Shown piece after piece: positions 1-9,632 of a stretch of 64,000 nt of DNA. The stretch comes from an uncultured Lachnospiraceae bacterium. GTDB taxonomy: Bacteria; Bacillota; Clostridia; Lachnospirales; Lachnospiraceae. The stretch lies in assembly GCA_905199445.1 (NCBI GenBank), contig CAJKGK010000003.1:62001-126000 (forward strand), read 5' to 3'. The notes below the pieces were generated by a model. It was not told the DNA's origin. It ran no database searches and saw only the letters and a program-made list of their open reading frames with translations. Numbering within the stretch: the first letter of the stretch is position 1; each line of letters starts with the position of its first letter. The position numbers and the translations under genes are program-made.

Positions 1-738
1 TGCATCATAAGCTGCCACAAATTCCATTCCCGCCTGCTCAATCAGAGATTTAACGTCTTCAAGGGTATACGCCTTCTGATAATGGGTTTCCTTAAAGCGC
101 ACAAAATACTCCCCGCCGTAATCATCCTGTACCCCGCAGTCCTCGTCTTCTTCATCCCGAACAAAAATGCTCAGCTCATATTCATTAATCTGCTGATCCT
201 CATAGTAATAATTATCCCATATAAAACTGCAGTCCTCCCGATTTTCCGCAATGGTATTCTGCCCCAGCAGTTCCCGGTATTTATAGACCGTATTCATATC
301 AAATATAAATATTCCTCCAGGATCCAAATAATTATTAACCAGTCTAAAAACCGTGCACAGTTCCTCAGGCTCCAGAATATAGTTCATACTGTCGCATATA
401 CTGATGACGGCACTAACAGTTCCGTAAAGCTCAAAAGCACGCATGTCCTGAAGTAAATATAAAATATCCATATCTTCATCCATGGCCTTTTCTCTGGCAA
501 TCATAAGCATTTCCTCGGAATTATCAACCGCAATCATATCATAGCCGTCACCGGCCATAAGCCTTGTCATATTACCTGTTCCACAGCCCAAATCCAGCAC
601 CAGTCCGCCGCAGATACCATAGTCTTCCAAAAGGGACTTCACATAGGCATACCACTGTTCATAAGGAATATTATCCATAAATGTGTCATAAACCTGGGCA
701 AAGGCACCATAACTGCCGTATCCCTTTACGCTTTTCAC
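1..738 (-). CDS. Class I SAM-dependent methyltransferase (3' end cut by window edge)
   Basis: The minus-strand frame is open from a GTG at 738 to the window edge, giving 246 residues without a stop, so the C-terminus is missing. The start was chosen because a GAGGTGA Shine-Dalgarno lies 5 nt upstream; there is no good ATG. The glycine-rich SAM loop VLDLGCGTGNMT is near residues 46-57, followed by the acidic strand IAVDNSEEML and later the FIFDMNT strand, which is the order of a Rossmann methyltransferase. The substrate cannot be told; small-molecule methylation is typical of such 250-residue enzymes. It is transcribed divergently from thiM. Confidence 0.85.
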   Translation of the reverse strand, partial: MKSVKGYGSYGAFAQVYDTFMDNIPYEQWYAYVKSLLEDYGICGGLVLDLGCGTGNMTRLMAGDGYDMIAVDNSEEMLMIAREKAMDEDMDILYLLQDMRAFELYGTVSAVISICDSMNYILEPEELCTVFRLVNNYLDPGGIFIFDMNTVYKYRELLGQNTIAENREDCSFIWDNYYYEDQQINEYELSIFVRDEEDEDCGVQDDYGGEYFVRFKETHYQKAYTLEDVKSLIEQAGMEFVAAYDA

Positions 739-781
739 AGGCTTCACCTCATTCGTTAGTCTTTTTACTCTACAGTAGTCA

Positions 782-810
782 ATTATACGAAAGCCTGCAC
801 GTTTTGTCTA
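782..810 (-). promoter_or_regulatory. Sigma-A promoter of the methyltransferase gene
   Basis: On the minus strand TAGACA (810-805) and a perfect TATAAT (787-782) are 17 bp apart, 44 nt upstream of the GTG start. Seen in sequence; activity is inferred. Confidence 0.7.
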
Positions 811-894
811 TTAAATTTTTTGTGAACAAGGCCTGAAACAGCATCGATGATGACTTTATATCGGCCAGTGCTTTGCAGAGACTGTAACTTTACA

Positions 895-923
895 TTGTAT
901 CCCCTTTGTACCGATGGTATAAT
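895..923 (+). promoter_or_regulatory. Sigma-A promoter of thiM
   Basis: TTGTAT (895-900) and TATAAT (918-923) are separated by exactly 17 bp. A 7-bp hairpin (CCGCTGA 934-940 with TCAGCGG 949-955) would sit at the 5' end of the transcript, just before the ribosome binding site, and could stabilise the message or gate translation. No THI-box (TPP riboswitch) core is visible. Confidence 0.7.
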
Positions 924-970
924 ACTAAAAAAACCGCTGACTGCATATTCAGCGGCACGGAGGAACTGCT

Positions 971-1789
971 ATGAACAATTTTGCGGATAAATTATCCATT
1001 CATTCGGATGATGACTTTAATGCCCGGCTGCATACCATCCGCCAGGCTGTGGTCAAAGCCCATCCTGTGGTCCATCATATCACAAATTTTGTCACCATAT
1101 ATCAGTGTGCACGAATAACCGCCTTTTTCGGCGCAGCACCGATTATGGCCTTTGCCAGAAATGATGCCCCTTCGGTGACCGCCAGAGCCGATGCCCTTGT
1201 AATCAATACCGGAACCCTTAATGACGAATTTATCCACGCCATTCCCAAATCTCTGACCATCGCCGAAAAATCCGGTATTCCGGTAGTTTTGGATCCGGTA
1301 GGTACCGGCCTGTCTGACTACCGCGCACATTTTGTGTCAGAACTTTTAAGTCATTATCATATTGATGTGCTTCGCTGCAACAGCGCCGAGCTGTTTTCAC
1401 TTTGCGGCCGCAGTGCCCAGGCCCGGGGAATTGACGGAGCCCTTGATACACTTGCTCCCCCTGAGATCACCTCGGTCGTCATGGAAGCCGCCCAAAAATA
1501 TGGCTGCACCATCGCCTGTACAGGCGCCGTGGATTATATCAGTGACGGCAGCAAAACATTGAAGCTTTCCAGAGGCAGCAGCCTGCTTCCAAAGCTTGTC
1601 GGCACGGGCTGCACTGTAAACTCCCTAATCGGAGCCTGTCTGCCGGTGTGTCAGACACCGGCCGATGCAGCGGCCGCAGGTATTCTGGCCATGTGTCTGG
1701 CCTCTGAATCAGCCCAGGCCAGACTGGAACACCCCGGACAGCTGGGAAGCTTTGAAACCTATCTTCTGGACAGTATCGCAAGCCTGTAA
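971..1789 (+). CDS. thiM: Hydroxyethylthiazole kinase
   Basis: Phosphorylates 4-methyl-5-(2-hydroxyethyl)thiazole with ATP in thiamine salvage. The 272-residue length is normal for ThiM. Diagnostic blocks are HHITNFVT near residue 36, the PVVLDPVGTG strand-loop near 104-113, and the C-terminal anion-hole loop VGTGC, whose cysteine (about residue 214) aligns with the family's active-site cysteine. An AGGA Shine-Dalgarno (GGAGGA) precedes the ATG at 971. It stands alone: thiE and thiD, often beside it, are not in the window, so it probably works with unlinked partners on salvaged thiazole. Confidence 0.95.
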   Translation: MNNFADKLSIHSDDDFNARLHTIRQAVVKAHPVVHHITNFVTIYQCARITAFFGAAPIMAFARNDAPSVTARADALVINTGTLNDEFIHAIPKSLTIAEKSGIPVVLDPVGTGLSDYRAHFVSELLSHYHIDVLRCNSAELFSLCGRSAQARGIDGALDTLAPPEITSVVMEAAQKYGCTIACTGAVDYISDGSKTLKLSRGSSLLPKLVGTGCTVNSLIGACLPVCQTPADAAAAGILAMCLASESAQARLEHPGQLGSFETYLLDSIASL

Positions 1790-1813
1790 ATTCAAAAAAT
1801 GGAATCCAAAAGC

Positions 1814-1868
1814 GAGCCGAAAAACATACCCTAAAAATCTCATGTTTCTCGGCTCATTTTTTATTTTT
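1814..1868 (+). terminator. Intrinsic terminator after thiM
   Basis: GAGCCGA(AAAACAT) at 1814-1826 pairs with ATGTTTCTCGGCTC at 1842-1855 and is followed by a T-rich run. The hairpin lies between the convergent thiM and SASP genes and may serve both, though the T-tract on the minus strand is poorer. Confidence 0.8.
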
Positions 1869-2061
1869 AACGCTTTTTCTCTGCTTTTTTCCTGCTTGTC
1901 ATTAAACCGCCGATCCGGCCAGTCTCACGGGCCGTCAGGCCGCCCCAGCCATCGGTCATCACACGCTCAAATAACCCCAGCTCGGCGGCAATTTCAAATT
2001 TCATTTTCTCATCCGGTGTCAAGTTTTTTAAATCAATTTTCTTTTCTTTTTTCCTGGTCAT
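1867..2061 (-). CDS. Alpha/beta-type small acid-soluble spore protein
   Basis: A 64-residue basic protein. The segment KMKFEIAAELGLFERV matches the conserved GPR-protease region of alpha/beta SASPs, and LTARETGRIGGLMTSRK matches the second helix with its GxxGG. SASPs coat DNA in the forespore, force an A-like helix and protect against UV and heat. A short Lys-rich N-terminus (MTRKKEKKIDLKNLTPDE) is typical of the clostridial subgroup. AAAGGAG stands 10 nt upstream of the ATG. It lies 99 bp behind addA on the same strand but is probably transcribed separately from a sigma-G-like promoter. This gene is the best evidence that the organism forms endospores. Confidence 0.85.
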   Translation of the reverse strand: MTRKKEKKIDLKNLTPDEKMKFEIAAELGLFERVMTDGWGGLTARETGRIGGLMTSRKKAEKKR

Positions 2062-2092
2062 CCTTTTCCGCTCCTTTTGCTGTGTTTTTCAA

Positions 2093-2121
2093 AAGTATCG
2101 GCGGAAATAAAAATTTTATTC
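2093..2121 (-). promoter_or_regulatory. Candidate sigma-G promoter of the SASP gene
   Basis: On the minus strand GAATA (2121-2117) and GATACTT (2099-2093) are 17 bp apart; the forespore sigma-G consensus is roughly GAATA and CATACTA. The match is partial, so this is an inference supported by the SASP identity downstream. Confidence 0.45.
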
Positions 2122-2160
2122 AATTAAAGCATATTTTTTCAGCAGCCTAAACAGAGAATT

Positions 2161-5100
2161 TTAATCAACCCGCAGCACTTTTCCAATACCCATGGCATAG
2201 ATCAGCTTTTCTTTCACTGAAAGCCCTGTGCTCTGATGAATCGCCATGCCATAATAATCCAGCTGTTTTCTGTATTTTTCCACAAGACACTGCCCCTCAT
2301 CCGGTACATAATCGGTTTTATAGTCCACAATCACCACCTGGCCGTCCTCTACAAACCAGGCATCTACAATTCCCTGAATCAGAATCGTCTCATTTTCCGT
2401 CTGACCAGGAATCACATCACAGGCACGAACACCGATTACAAACTGACTTTCCCGGTGAAGCTGCCCCGCTTGATCCGCCAGAAGCATTCGTCGCGCCAAT
2501 TCTGATTTTGCAAACCGATAAATCGGCCATGGATGAACCAATGATCTGGCTTCCTCAGTCAGCCACTGTCCCCTTACAAGATCAGAAAGGAATCGATTAA
2601 CATCTTCAGGACTGTGAATCGTGGATAAATCGATTTTCTCCATAACCTTATGAACGGCAATACCTCTTAATGCCGCCTGTCCTGTGCCGGACGCTGTCCC
2701 GGAATATTTGTCTTCCGGTTCGCCTGTATCTGGATTCTCTTTGTTTCGGATCTCCATATATTGTGACTCTGTTTCAGCTTTCCATACATCTGCAAGATGA
2801 TAGGTATCCTGGTCATCCATAAACTGTCCCGGCTGTTTAAGCTGGGATACAGTCATTTTTGTGTGAAGCCGGGAAGCAGAGGCATATGGATAAACCCACA
2901 TTAAAAGTTCAGGCAGCACCTCATGCATTTGAGGATGGTAAATTTTTTTCCAGTCCCAGCGCTCCAGCACCTCTTTTTTCATTTGATAAAGCACCGATTT
3001 GGAAGCTGTCCTGGCTAAAAGTTCCATATCCGTTACCGATTCAATCTCAAAATTCGCCGATATCTCTGTATCCTTCAGCTTTGTAAATGTGGTGTCTGAG
3101 CTTAACCTGTGATGAGCCTGCAAAAATGTTTCACTCCCCGGCGCCTGAATAATGACCGGCATCACCCAATCCAAATAACAGGATGCCGAAATCCTGGCGC
3201 CAAAGCTTAAACAGCCATCCAGGGTTATAGCTTTGGACAGCCAGCCGGTTAATGCCCGGTCTAAATCCCTGACATAACCGGTCATAATCAGTTTTTCCTT
3301 TGCTCTTGTTAATGCCACATAAAGAACTCTCAGTTCCTCACCCAGGTTTTCCAAAACAGTTTTTCGTGCCAAAGTTTTTTTAAGAATTGTAGGAGATTTA
3401 ACCCGGTAAAGTGCATCCACGGCATCCGGTCCGAATCCATATTCCGGATGAATAATCAGAGCACTTCTGGCATCCTGTTGATTAAAGCTTTTTCCCAGTC
3501 CGGAAACAAAAACAATGGGATATTCCAGTCCCTTACTTTTATGGATACTCATAATACGGACAACCTGATCGTTTCCCCCCACAGCCGGAGCCTCACCAAA
3601 ATCCACCTCATATTTTTTCAGTTTATCAATATACCTGGCAAAATTAAACAGCCCTCTGTAGCTGGTTGCACTGTAGGCCACAGCCTTTTCCACAAGCATA
3701 TCCAGATTCGCTCTGCGTTTTTCTCCGCCTGGCATAGCTGATATAAAACGATAATATCCGGTTTCATCATAAATTTTTAAAATAAGCTGGTGAATCGGTG
3801 TGAAAGGCACGATTGAGCGAAAACTGTCCAGTTGTACAAAAAAAGCCTGCAGCCGGACTCTGACAGGTTCATACTGTTCTGGGCTGTAAAAACGTTCCAG
3901 TATAAGATCACTCTCAGGCTGCAAAAAGTTCATGCAGGACTCATAAAGTCCCCGGTCACGGCAAAGTGTTCGAATCATAGCCATTTCATTATCATCAAAG
4001 CCGCCAATCGGTGAGTGCAGCACAGCCGCCAGGGCAATATCCTGACAAGGGTTATCTACAATTCCCAGATAATTTAAAACCGTCCGCACCTCTCGGGCGG
4101 AAAAAAATCCGGTAACCGTCTCCGCTTGTGCCATAATCCCCTCATCGCCAAGGACTTTCACAAAAATATCTGCCCATCCACTCATCGTTCGAAGCAAAAT
4201 CACCATATCCCCAGGCTTTGCCTTGCGGTACAGCCCTGTCTTTTTATCCACCACCAGCAAAGGATTCTTTCCCCGAAGCATTTCCCGGATTTTTCCCGCA
4301 ACAGCCTTTGCCTCAAGCTCCTTTTCCGTGGTTTCCCTGGCCTGACTGTCCGCTTCCTGTATAGAAGCTTTGCCGGCATTATGATCATCGTTTCCCTGTT
4401 CCTGGGTAACAAGCAGCACATCTACCGAATGAGCAACATCCGGACAGGTCTCCGGACAAAGCTCCGGAAATTCCAGACCCGCGTAAAGTGCAGCATCCTG
4501 ATCGTATTCAATATCTCCCAGGTTTCTTCTCATCAGGCGATGAAAAATAAAATTAATACTTTCAAGAACAACAGCCCGACTCCGGAAATTTTTATGAAGA
4601 TCGATTTTCTGATAAAGGGCATCTCCAAGGCTGATATCCTGATAAATCTTATATTTTTCCATAAACAATTCCGGCCTTGCCAGGCGGAATTTATAAATAC
4701 TCTGTTTGACGTCTCCAACCATAAAAATATTCGGTCTGCCCTCACCGATTCTGGATACACTGGTCAAAATCGTTTCCTGAACCTGATTACTGTCCTGATA
4801 TTCATCAATCATAATCTCATCGAATTGTCTGGACAGCTGCAGGGCTGCATCTGTGGGCGTTAAAACCCCATCCTGGTCTCTGACAAGGATTTGCAGGGCA
4901 TAATGCTCCAGATCGCCGAAATCCACCATATTCTTTTCCTCTTTGGCCTGCTGATATTGCCTGGAAAAGTCAGTAACCAGACTGACAAGGATTTCCATCA
5001 CTGGCCGCATATGATAAATATCTTTGGCCATTGTCTCCATATCTGTATAAAAATAAGAGGACTGTATTTCCTGAAGTGTTTTTTTTACAAATTCCCGGAT

Positions 5101-6000
5101 ATTTTTTACCCTGTTCTTTTTTTCCTCGGAAACATCCGGCATTTTCTTCCGGGACAGTGCCGGAAAGGACAACGTCTTAAATACCTGCTCATATTGAGAA
5201 AGCGTGGTACATTCAAGCAAAGCGGCCACAAACTTAAGGTCTGATTCAATGGCGGCATCATAAAAAACCGGACCGTCTGCCTCCCGGCAAAGCGCCAGCG
5301 CTTCTTTCAGGCTCTCATACAGTTCATTGGACAAAATTTTTAAATACTCGCCTAAAAACTTTAATGCGGGCAAGGCTTCCATGGATGCCACAGTCTGAAC
5401 ATTAAAACATTCCAGGCATTTTTCAAGCCAACGTTTTGGCCATGGATAACTTCTGGAATATTCATAAACCTTAAGAATCAGATCTTCGATACCGGTGTCG
5501 GTTTTTCCTCCTGAAAAGCACTCAATAAAATCTGTAAAACCGGCAGGTTTTTCCTCATAATACTGCTCCAGTACCCTGCTTACAATATCCCCTTTTAACA
5601 GCTTTAACTCCGTTTCTTCACCGATGCGAAAGGATGGATCCAGATCTATTTCATTAAAGTGATTCCGGATCACGTAAAGACAAAAACTGTGGATTGTTGT
5701 AATCTGGGCATTATGAATTGAAGCCAGGTGTTTTTGAAGCAGTGTACTGTCCGGATTTTGCTCAAGCCCTGCAAGCAGCCGTTCCTCCACACGTTCCTTC
5801 ATTTCTGCGGCCGCTGCATTTGTAAAAGTTACCACCAAAAGGCCATCCATATCCAAAGGCTTTTTAGGATCTGTCAGCATAGAAAAAATCCGCTCCACCA
5901 ATACAGCCGTCTTTCCTGAACCGGCTGCCGCGGAAACCAGAATATTTCGATTTCTCAAATCAATGACCTGCTGCTGCTCATCTGTCCACTTTACACTCAT
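2161..6000 (-). CDS. addA: AddAB helicase-nuclease, AddA subunit
   Basis: AddA is the UvrD-like 3'-5' helicase and nuclease of the AddAB complex that resects double-strand breaks for RecA in Gram-positive bacteria. At 1279 residues it is of normal size. Visible motifs: Walker A VSAAAGSGKT with Lys30, motif II IDEYQDSN, helicase motifs MSIHKSKGLEYPIVFVSG and LRVLYVALTRAKE, and the C-terminal RecB-type nuclease with GIVDAWF and VIVDYKTD. Its ATG overlaps the addB stop by 4 bp (ATGA at 5997-6000), which points to translational coupling and equal subunit supply. The order addB-addA matches other Firmicutes. Confidence 0.97.
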   Translation of the reverse strand: MSVKWTDEQQQVIDLRNRNILVSAAAGSGKTAVLVERIFSMLTDPKKPLDMDGLLVVTFTNAAAAEMKERVEERLLAGLEQNPDSTLLQKHLASIHNAQITTIHSFCLYVIRNHFNEIDLDPSFRIGEETELKLLKGDIVSRVLEQYYEEKPAGFTDFIECFSGGKTDTGIEDLILKVYEYSRSYPWPKRWLEKCLECFNVQTVASMEALPALKFLGEYLKILSNELYESLKEALALCREADGPVFYDAAIESDLKFVAALLECTTLSQYEQVFKTLSFPALSRKKMPDVSEEKKNRVKNIREFVKKTLQEIQSSYFYTDMETMAKDIYHMRPVMEILVSLVTDFSRQYQQAKEEKNMVDFGDLEHYALQILVRDQDGVLTPTDAALQLSRQFDEIMIDEYQDSNQVQETILTSVSRIGEGRPNIFMVGDVKQSIYKFRLARPELFMEKYKIYQDISLGDALYQKIDLHKNFRSRAVVLESINFIFHRLMRRNLGDIEYDQDAALYAGLEFPELCPETCPDVAHSVDVLLVTQEQGNDDHNAGKASIQEADSQARETTEKELEAKAVAGKIREMLRGKNPLLVVDKKTGLYRKAKPGDMVILLRTMSGWADIFVKVLGDEGIMAQAETVTGFFSAREVRTVLNYLGIVDNPCQDIALAAVLHSPIGGFDDNEMAMIRTLCRDRGLYESCMNFLQPESDLILERFYSPEQYEPVRVRLQAFFVQLDSFRSIVPFTPIHQLILKIYDETGYYRFISAMPGGEKRRANLDMLVEKAVAYSATSYRGLFNFARYIDKLKKYEVDFGEAPAVGGNDQVVRIMSIHKSKGLEYPIVFVSGLGKSFNQQDARSALIIHPEYGFGPDAVDALYRVKSPTILKKTLARKTVLENLGEELRVLYVALTRAKEKLIMTGYVRDLDRALTGWLSKAITLDGCLSFGARISASCYLDWVMPVIIQAPGSETFLQAHHRLSSDTTFTKLKDTEISANFEIESVTDMELLARTASKSVLYQMKKEVLERWDWKKIYHPQMHEVLPELLMWVYPYASASRLHTKMTVSQLKQPGQFMDDQDTYHLADVWKAETESQYMEIRNKENPDTGEPEDKYSGTASGTGQAALRGIAVHKVMEKIDLSTIHSPEDVNRFLSDLVRGQWLTEEARSLVHPWPIYRFAKSELARRMLLADQAGQLHRESQFVIGVRACDVIPGQTENETILIQGIVDAWFVEDGQVVIVDYKTDYVPDEGQCLVEKYRKQLDYYGMAIHQSTGLSVKEKLIYAMGIGKVLRVD

Positions 6001-9000
6001 GAATCTTCCCTCCTGTCTGCCTTATGATTTCTTTCTTCCAGACATTTTTCTTCATCAAAGGTACAGTCAATTTCCCGCCAGACATCCGCTGCGTCCATGC
6101 CGGATAAATGCCTGTAACTGTAGCCTTCAATACTTTCATCAAAGCCGCAGATTCCTTTAAACGAACAATAAGTACAGGCTGACCGCTGCCCCTGAATGTA
6201 AGGATTAATCTGAATTTTTCCGGCCAGAATTTCCTCTCCCAGCATTTTGACCTTTCCGGACACAAAATGCCCCAGCCGACGCAGCTGTCCGGTTGTGACA
6301 GCGCTGGAACGGCGGCTTAAGGTACCATCCTTGTTGTAGGACACAGGAATCACCGGGGAATCCTTATCAAATGTTTTGTCAAACATACGGATAATTTCCG
6401 GGTGGCTGTTGACCAGGCCCCCGTTCTTCAGTTTTTCCAGTATTTTATCCTGAATCCCAGCAATAAATCCGTCATCATCCTCGTCTTCTCTGGGCATAGC
6501 ATGTTCAATCATAGGGTCATCAATATTGTAGTATAAAATTCCTGCAGGAATAATTTTTTTACCGGGATGCTTTTTCTCCTCCAGGGCCATGGCGGCATTC
6601 ATGTAGACAACCAACTGAAGCTGAAGACCATAATAAAGCGCCACAATATCAAACTTCTGCCGCCCCGACTTATAATCAATGACCTTGACATAAACATTCT
6701 CCTCATCCTCACAGGCATCTACACGGTCAATGGTTCCCTTTAATTTCATCAGCACCTCATCGGACAGATGAACATCCATCATCCCCTCCAGCACATCACT
6801 ATCAAACCGAATTTCATAGGCCTCAGGCATAAAATCACCTTTAAGCAGCTGCTCTTTTAATGCCCAGGTTGTCCGCTTCACCATACGGGTAATTCGCTCA
6901 ATCAGATACTGATTCCGTTTCGTTTCCAAAAGAATGGTATGACGAAAATTTTTTACGGCATCAGTGACACAGTCACCACAAAGCTGTTCTCTTAAATCCT
7001 CAGGAACATTTTTCCATGTATAGCCCCGGGTATCCAAAGTTTTGGAAAATAATTCCAGCGCTTTGTGAAAAATAATCCCCAGATCCGGATTTCCGATCTG
7101 ATACGTCTCCCGTTCCGCAAGTCTGAGACCATAATTAAGAAAGTGCGCATACGCACAGGCAGCATAATTTTCCAGCGTGGTCACGCTGTTTTCCAGTTCA
7201 TCTCCGTAAAGCGCCCGAATGGCAGACTTTGAAAGATCTTGCTTTGTATATGAAATAAATGCACCATCCAGAAGCTTTAACATTTCTGATCTGCGATCCG
7301 GATTTTGCATAAACCAGGAATACAGCTCTTTCCATTCCGAGCTGACCGGCTGAACGTCCATACGGTTTAAGCCTTCAATCAAACGGTCCACAGCCGATTT
7401 TTCATTATCCAGATAATCTCTGAAGCTGCTCATACGGCCGCACGCTTCTACTGAAAGCTTAGGAAACAGCTTAAAAAGCTTTCGTAAAAGCGAAGACGGC
7501 CGCCGTGCCTTTCCTGAGGCATCCACCTGACTATAAGTAAGAATCAGCCGCCTGCTGGCCGCCGTAAGTACAGTATAAATATAAAACTGCTCAAAATAGG
7601 TTGTTTGTCTGGCTGTAGGCGAAAGTTCCACATTCATGGAAAGCAGCAGTTCTTTTTCCCGGTCATTAATCAACCCGCCGTCTCTTGTCACCGATGGTAC
7701 AATTCCCTCATTAACACCCACAAAAAACAACACTTTAATATCATTTAGGCGGGTACGCCGTATATCCCCCACCATAACCTGATCGATCCCAGGCGGAATA
7801 ATCCCCAGTTTTTGTTCGTTAAACCCTGCATCCAAAATATCCGTATATTCTCTGATCCCAATGACCGCATCTCCCAGAATATCCTCAAGCTGACACAAAA
7901 GCTCTGTCACTACCGCATAAACCTGAGCATACTCTCTGGCCATAGATAATTCGCCCCGATCCTCAAAGGCCTTTCGCATCTCATCCAAAAGCCGCTCCAT
8001 ATTCATATCCTGAATCCATTGCATCAATACCTGAGTACATTCAGAAACCGTTGAATGACCGTCTTTAAAAATATCATAAACCGGCCATATTTTTTCAAAA
8101 ACCGCTTCTCTAAGCTGATTAAGCATCAAAAGATCGCCATCATCCACGCCCGCCGGCCGTTTGATCCACGTTCCACGCCAGCCTGATGCCCCTCTGATTC
8201 CCATAGCCAGCACATAGTTTTCAAGCAAATCTACATCATGAGCCCCTATGCCGCAAAAGCCGCTGCGCATATACCGAAATACCCCTTCGTAATTAAAGTT
8301 TTCCGCCAGCATTTCCAGCAAAGCTCTGATGGACTCCACAAAGGCATTATTTAAAATGCTTCGCTTCACGTCAATAAAGCATGGAATTTCCATAGCCTCA
8401 AAAGCCTTTTCCAGTATATGTCTGTATCCGGACAGATCACCTGTCACCACTGCAATCTCCCTGTAACGAAGCCCTTCATCCCGAACCATACGCCGGATTG
8501 TACGGGCCACATCATCAGCTTCATCCATGGGGGTTTTTCCTTCCCTGCAAATCATATGTTCCGGTATACCTTCATAAGACGTCATCCGCTGCCTGTATAT
8601 ATTTTTTTCCAGCCATAAAAGATCCAAAGCACCTTCAAACCTTGTATTTACGCCATCTTCTCCCACACGCATAAAAATATCGTCCAACCGGTGAGTTCCT
8701 GATTGACGGCATACAGCCTCCAACCGGTGCAGCGTCTGTCTTGTAAGATAAAACAGCTCATAATCATGTCCCATATTGTACGGATCTTCATCACAATCAA
8801 TGGTCAGTGTCATAAAAACGCCTCTGGACAGCCGAAGAAGGTCTTCCAGAAGATGATACTGGGACGGCGTAAATCCGGAAAAATTATCCACATAAATCCA
8901 GCTGTTTTTAATCACGTCAGACTGGTCAATAACCGTACACAGTACATCTAAAATTTCTTCAGCCGTAAGATAATGGCCCTCAATATATTCTTTAAAACCC

Positions 9001-9491
9001 TGGTAAACGATATTTAAATCATGAAGCTTACCATAAAGCACCGATTTTTCACCTAAAAGAGGCAGGCATTGTTCCAGCTGATCCGGTGCTATATTATACT
9101 GTAAAAGTTCACTGACCATGGATTTAAGTTCGCCGGAAAAACCGGATTTTCGTACACTTCCAGAAAACACCTGCAGAGATTTCTTTTTCTGTTCAAGAAT
9201 CTTGCGAATCACCATCCGCTTGCCGGTATCTTCCAAAACACCGGCCGGTACCTGACCGGTTTCGGAAAAGACTCTGTAGGCCAGACGCCCGAAGCTGACA
9301 ATGTCAATATTCATAATTCCATGGTTTGGATGCAGCTCCACTATATTTCGCTGAGTCTGCATTGTATACTGTTCAGGCACAATCACAATAAAATTTTCCT
9401 GAGGATGCGCCATCGCCTGTGCAATCAGCTGATCATACAGTCTTCTGGATTTTCCAGACCCACTGCTGCCGATAATTAACTGGAGAGACAA
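5997..9491 (-). CDS. addB: AddAB helicase-nuclease, AddB subunit
   Basis: AddB is the second subunit: an inactivated helicase fold that scans for Chi, plus a RecB-type nuclease holding a 4Fe-4S cluster. The N-terminal Walker A GSSGSGKS has Lys14. The nuclease motif VKVIDYKSGRQ is present. The iron-sulfur ligands are visible as a cysteine in NYAACAYAH and the C-terminal trio Cys1106, Cys1109 and Cys1115 (CTYCSFKGIC). Length is 1164 residues. The start is a TTG at 9491, chosen because GGAAGGTG lies 5 nt before it and the reading frame begins with the expected strand and P-loop. It is the first gene of the addBA operon. Confidence 0.96.
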   Translation of the reverse strand: MSLQLIIGSSGSGKSRRLYDQLIAQAMAHPQENFIVIVPEQYTMQTQRNIVELHPNHGIMNIDIVSFGRLAYRVFSETGQVPAGVLEDTGKRMVIRKILEQKKKSLQVFSGSVRKSGFSGELKSMVSELLQYNIAPDQLEQCLPLLGEKSVLYGKLHDLNIVYQGFKEYIEGHYLTAEEILDVLCTVIDQSDVIKNSWIYVDNFSGFTPSQYHLLEDLLRLSRGVFMTLTIDCDEDPYNMGHDYELFYLTRQTLHRLEAVCRQSGTHRLDDIFMRVGEDGVNTRFEGALDLLWLEKNIYRQRMTSYEGIPEHMICREGKTPMDEADDVARTIRRMVRDEGLRYREIAVVTGDLSGYRHILEKAFEAMEIPCFIDVKRSILNNAFVESIRALLEMLAENFNYEGVFRYMRSGFCGIGAHDVDLLENYVLAMGIRGASGWRGTWIKRPAGVDDGDLLMLNQLREAVFEKIWPVYDIFKDGHSTVSECTQVLMQWIQDMNMERLLDEMRKAFEDRGELSMAREYAQVYAVVTELLCQLEDILGDAVIGIREYTDILDAGFNEQKLGIIPPGIDQVMVGDIRRTRLNDIKVLFFVGVNEGIVPSVTRDGGLINDREKELLLSMNVELSPTARQTTYFEQFYIYTVLTAASRRLILTYSQVDASGKARRPSSLLRKLFKLFPKLSVEACGRMSSFRDYLDNEKSAVDRLIEGLNRMDVQPVSSEWKELYSWFMQNPDRRSEMLKLLDGAFISYTKQDLSKSAIRALYGDELENSVTTLENYAACAYAHFLNYGLRLAERETYQIGNPDLGIIFHKALELFSKTLDTRGYTWKNVPEDLREQLCGDCVTDAVKNFRHTILLETKRNQYLIERITRMVKRTTWALKEQLLKGDFMPEAYEIRFDSDVLEGMMDVHLSDEVLMKLKGTIDRVDACEDEENVYVKVIDYKSGRQKFDIVALYYGLQLQLVVYMNAAMALEEKKHPGKKIIPAGILYYNIDDPMIEHAMPREDEDDDGFIAGIQDKILEKLKNGGLVNSHPEIIRMFDKTFDKDSPVIPVSYNKDGTLSRRSSAVTTGQLRRLGHFVSGKVKMLGEEILAGKIQINPYIQGQRSACTYCSFKGICGFDESIEGYSYRHLSGMDAADVWREIDCTFDEEKCLEERNHKADRREDS

Positions 9492-9535
9492 AATATCACC
9501 TTCCTTTACTTACGATAAACAGAAAATATTAAACA

Positions 9536-9564
9536 ATTATACCGTTTTCCTGAATAAAGTACAA
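9536..9564 (-). promoter_or_regulatory. Sigma-A promoter of addBA
   Basis: TTGTAC (9564-9559) and TATAAT (9541-9536) on the minus strand with a 17-bp spacer, about 45 nt before the TTG start of addB. Confidence 0.7.
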
Positions 9565-9632
9565 GGTGACCTATAACATATTTTTGTGCCTGCCCTCATA
9601 ACATATATTAATCAAACAAAATGGAGGGTGCC

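Noticed and set aside
830..970. TPP riboswitch before thiM
   Set aside because: The 5' region lacks the THI-box core (CTGAGA and the ACCTGATCTGG block); only a promoter and a small hairpin are present.
4126..4863. 245-codon plus-strand frame inside addA
   Set aside because: It is antisense to a clear helicase gene, with no ribosome site and no recognisable domain.
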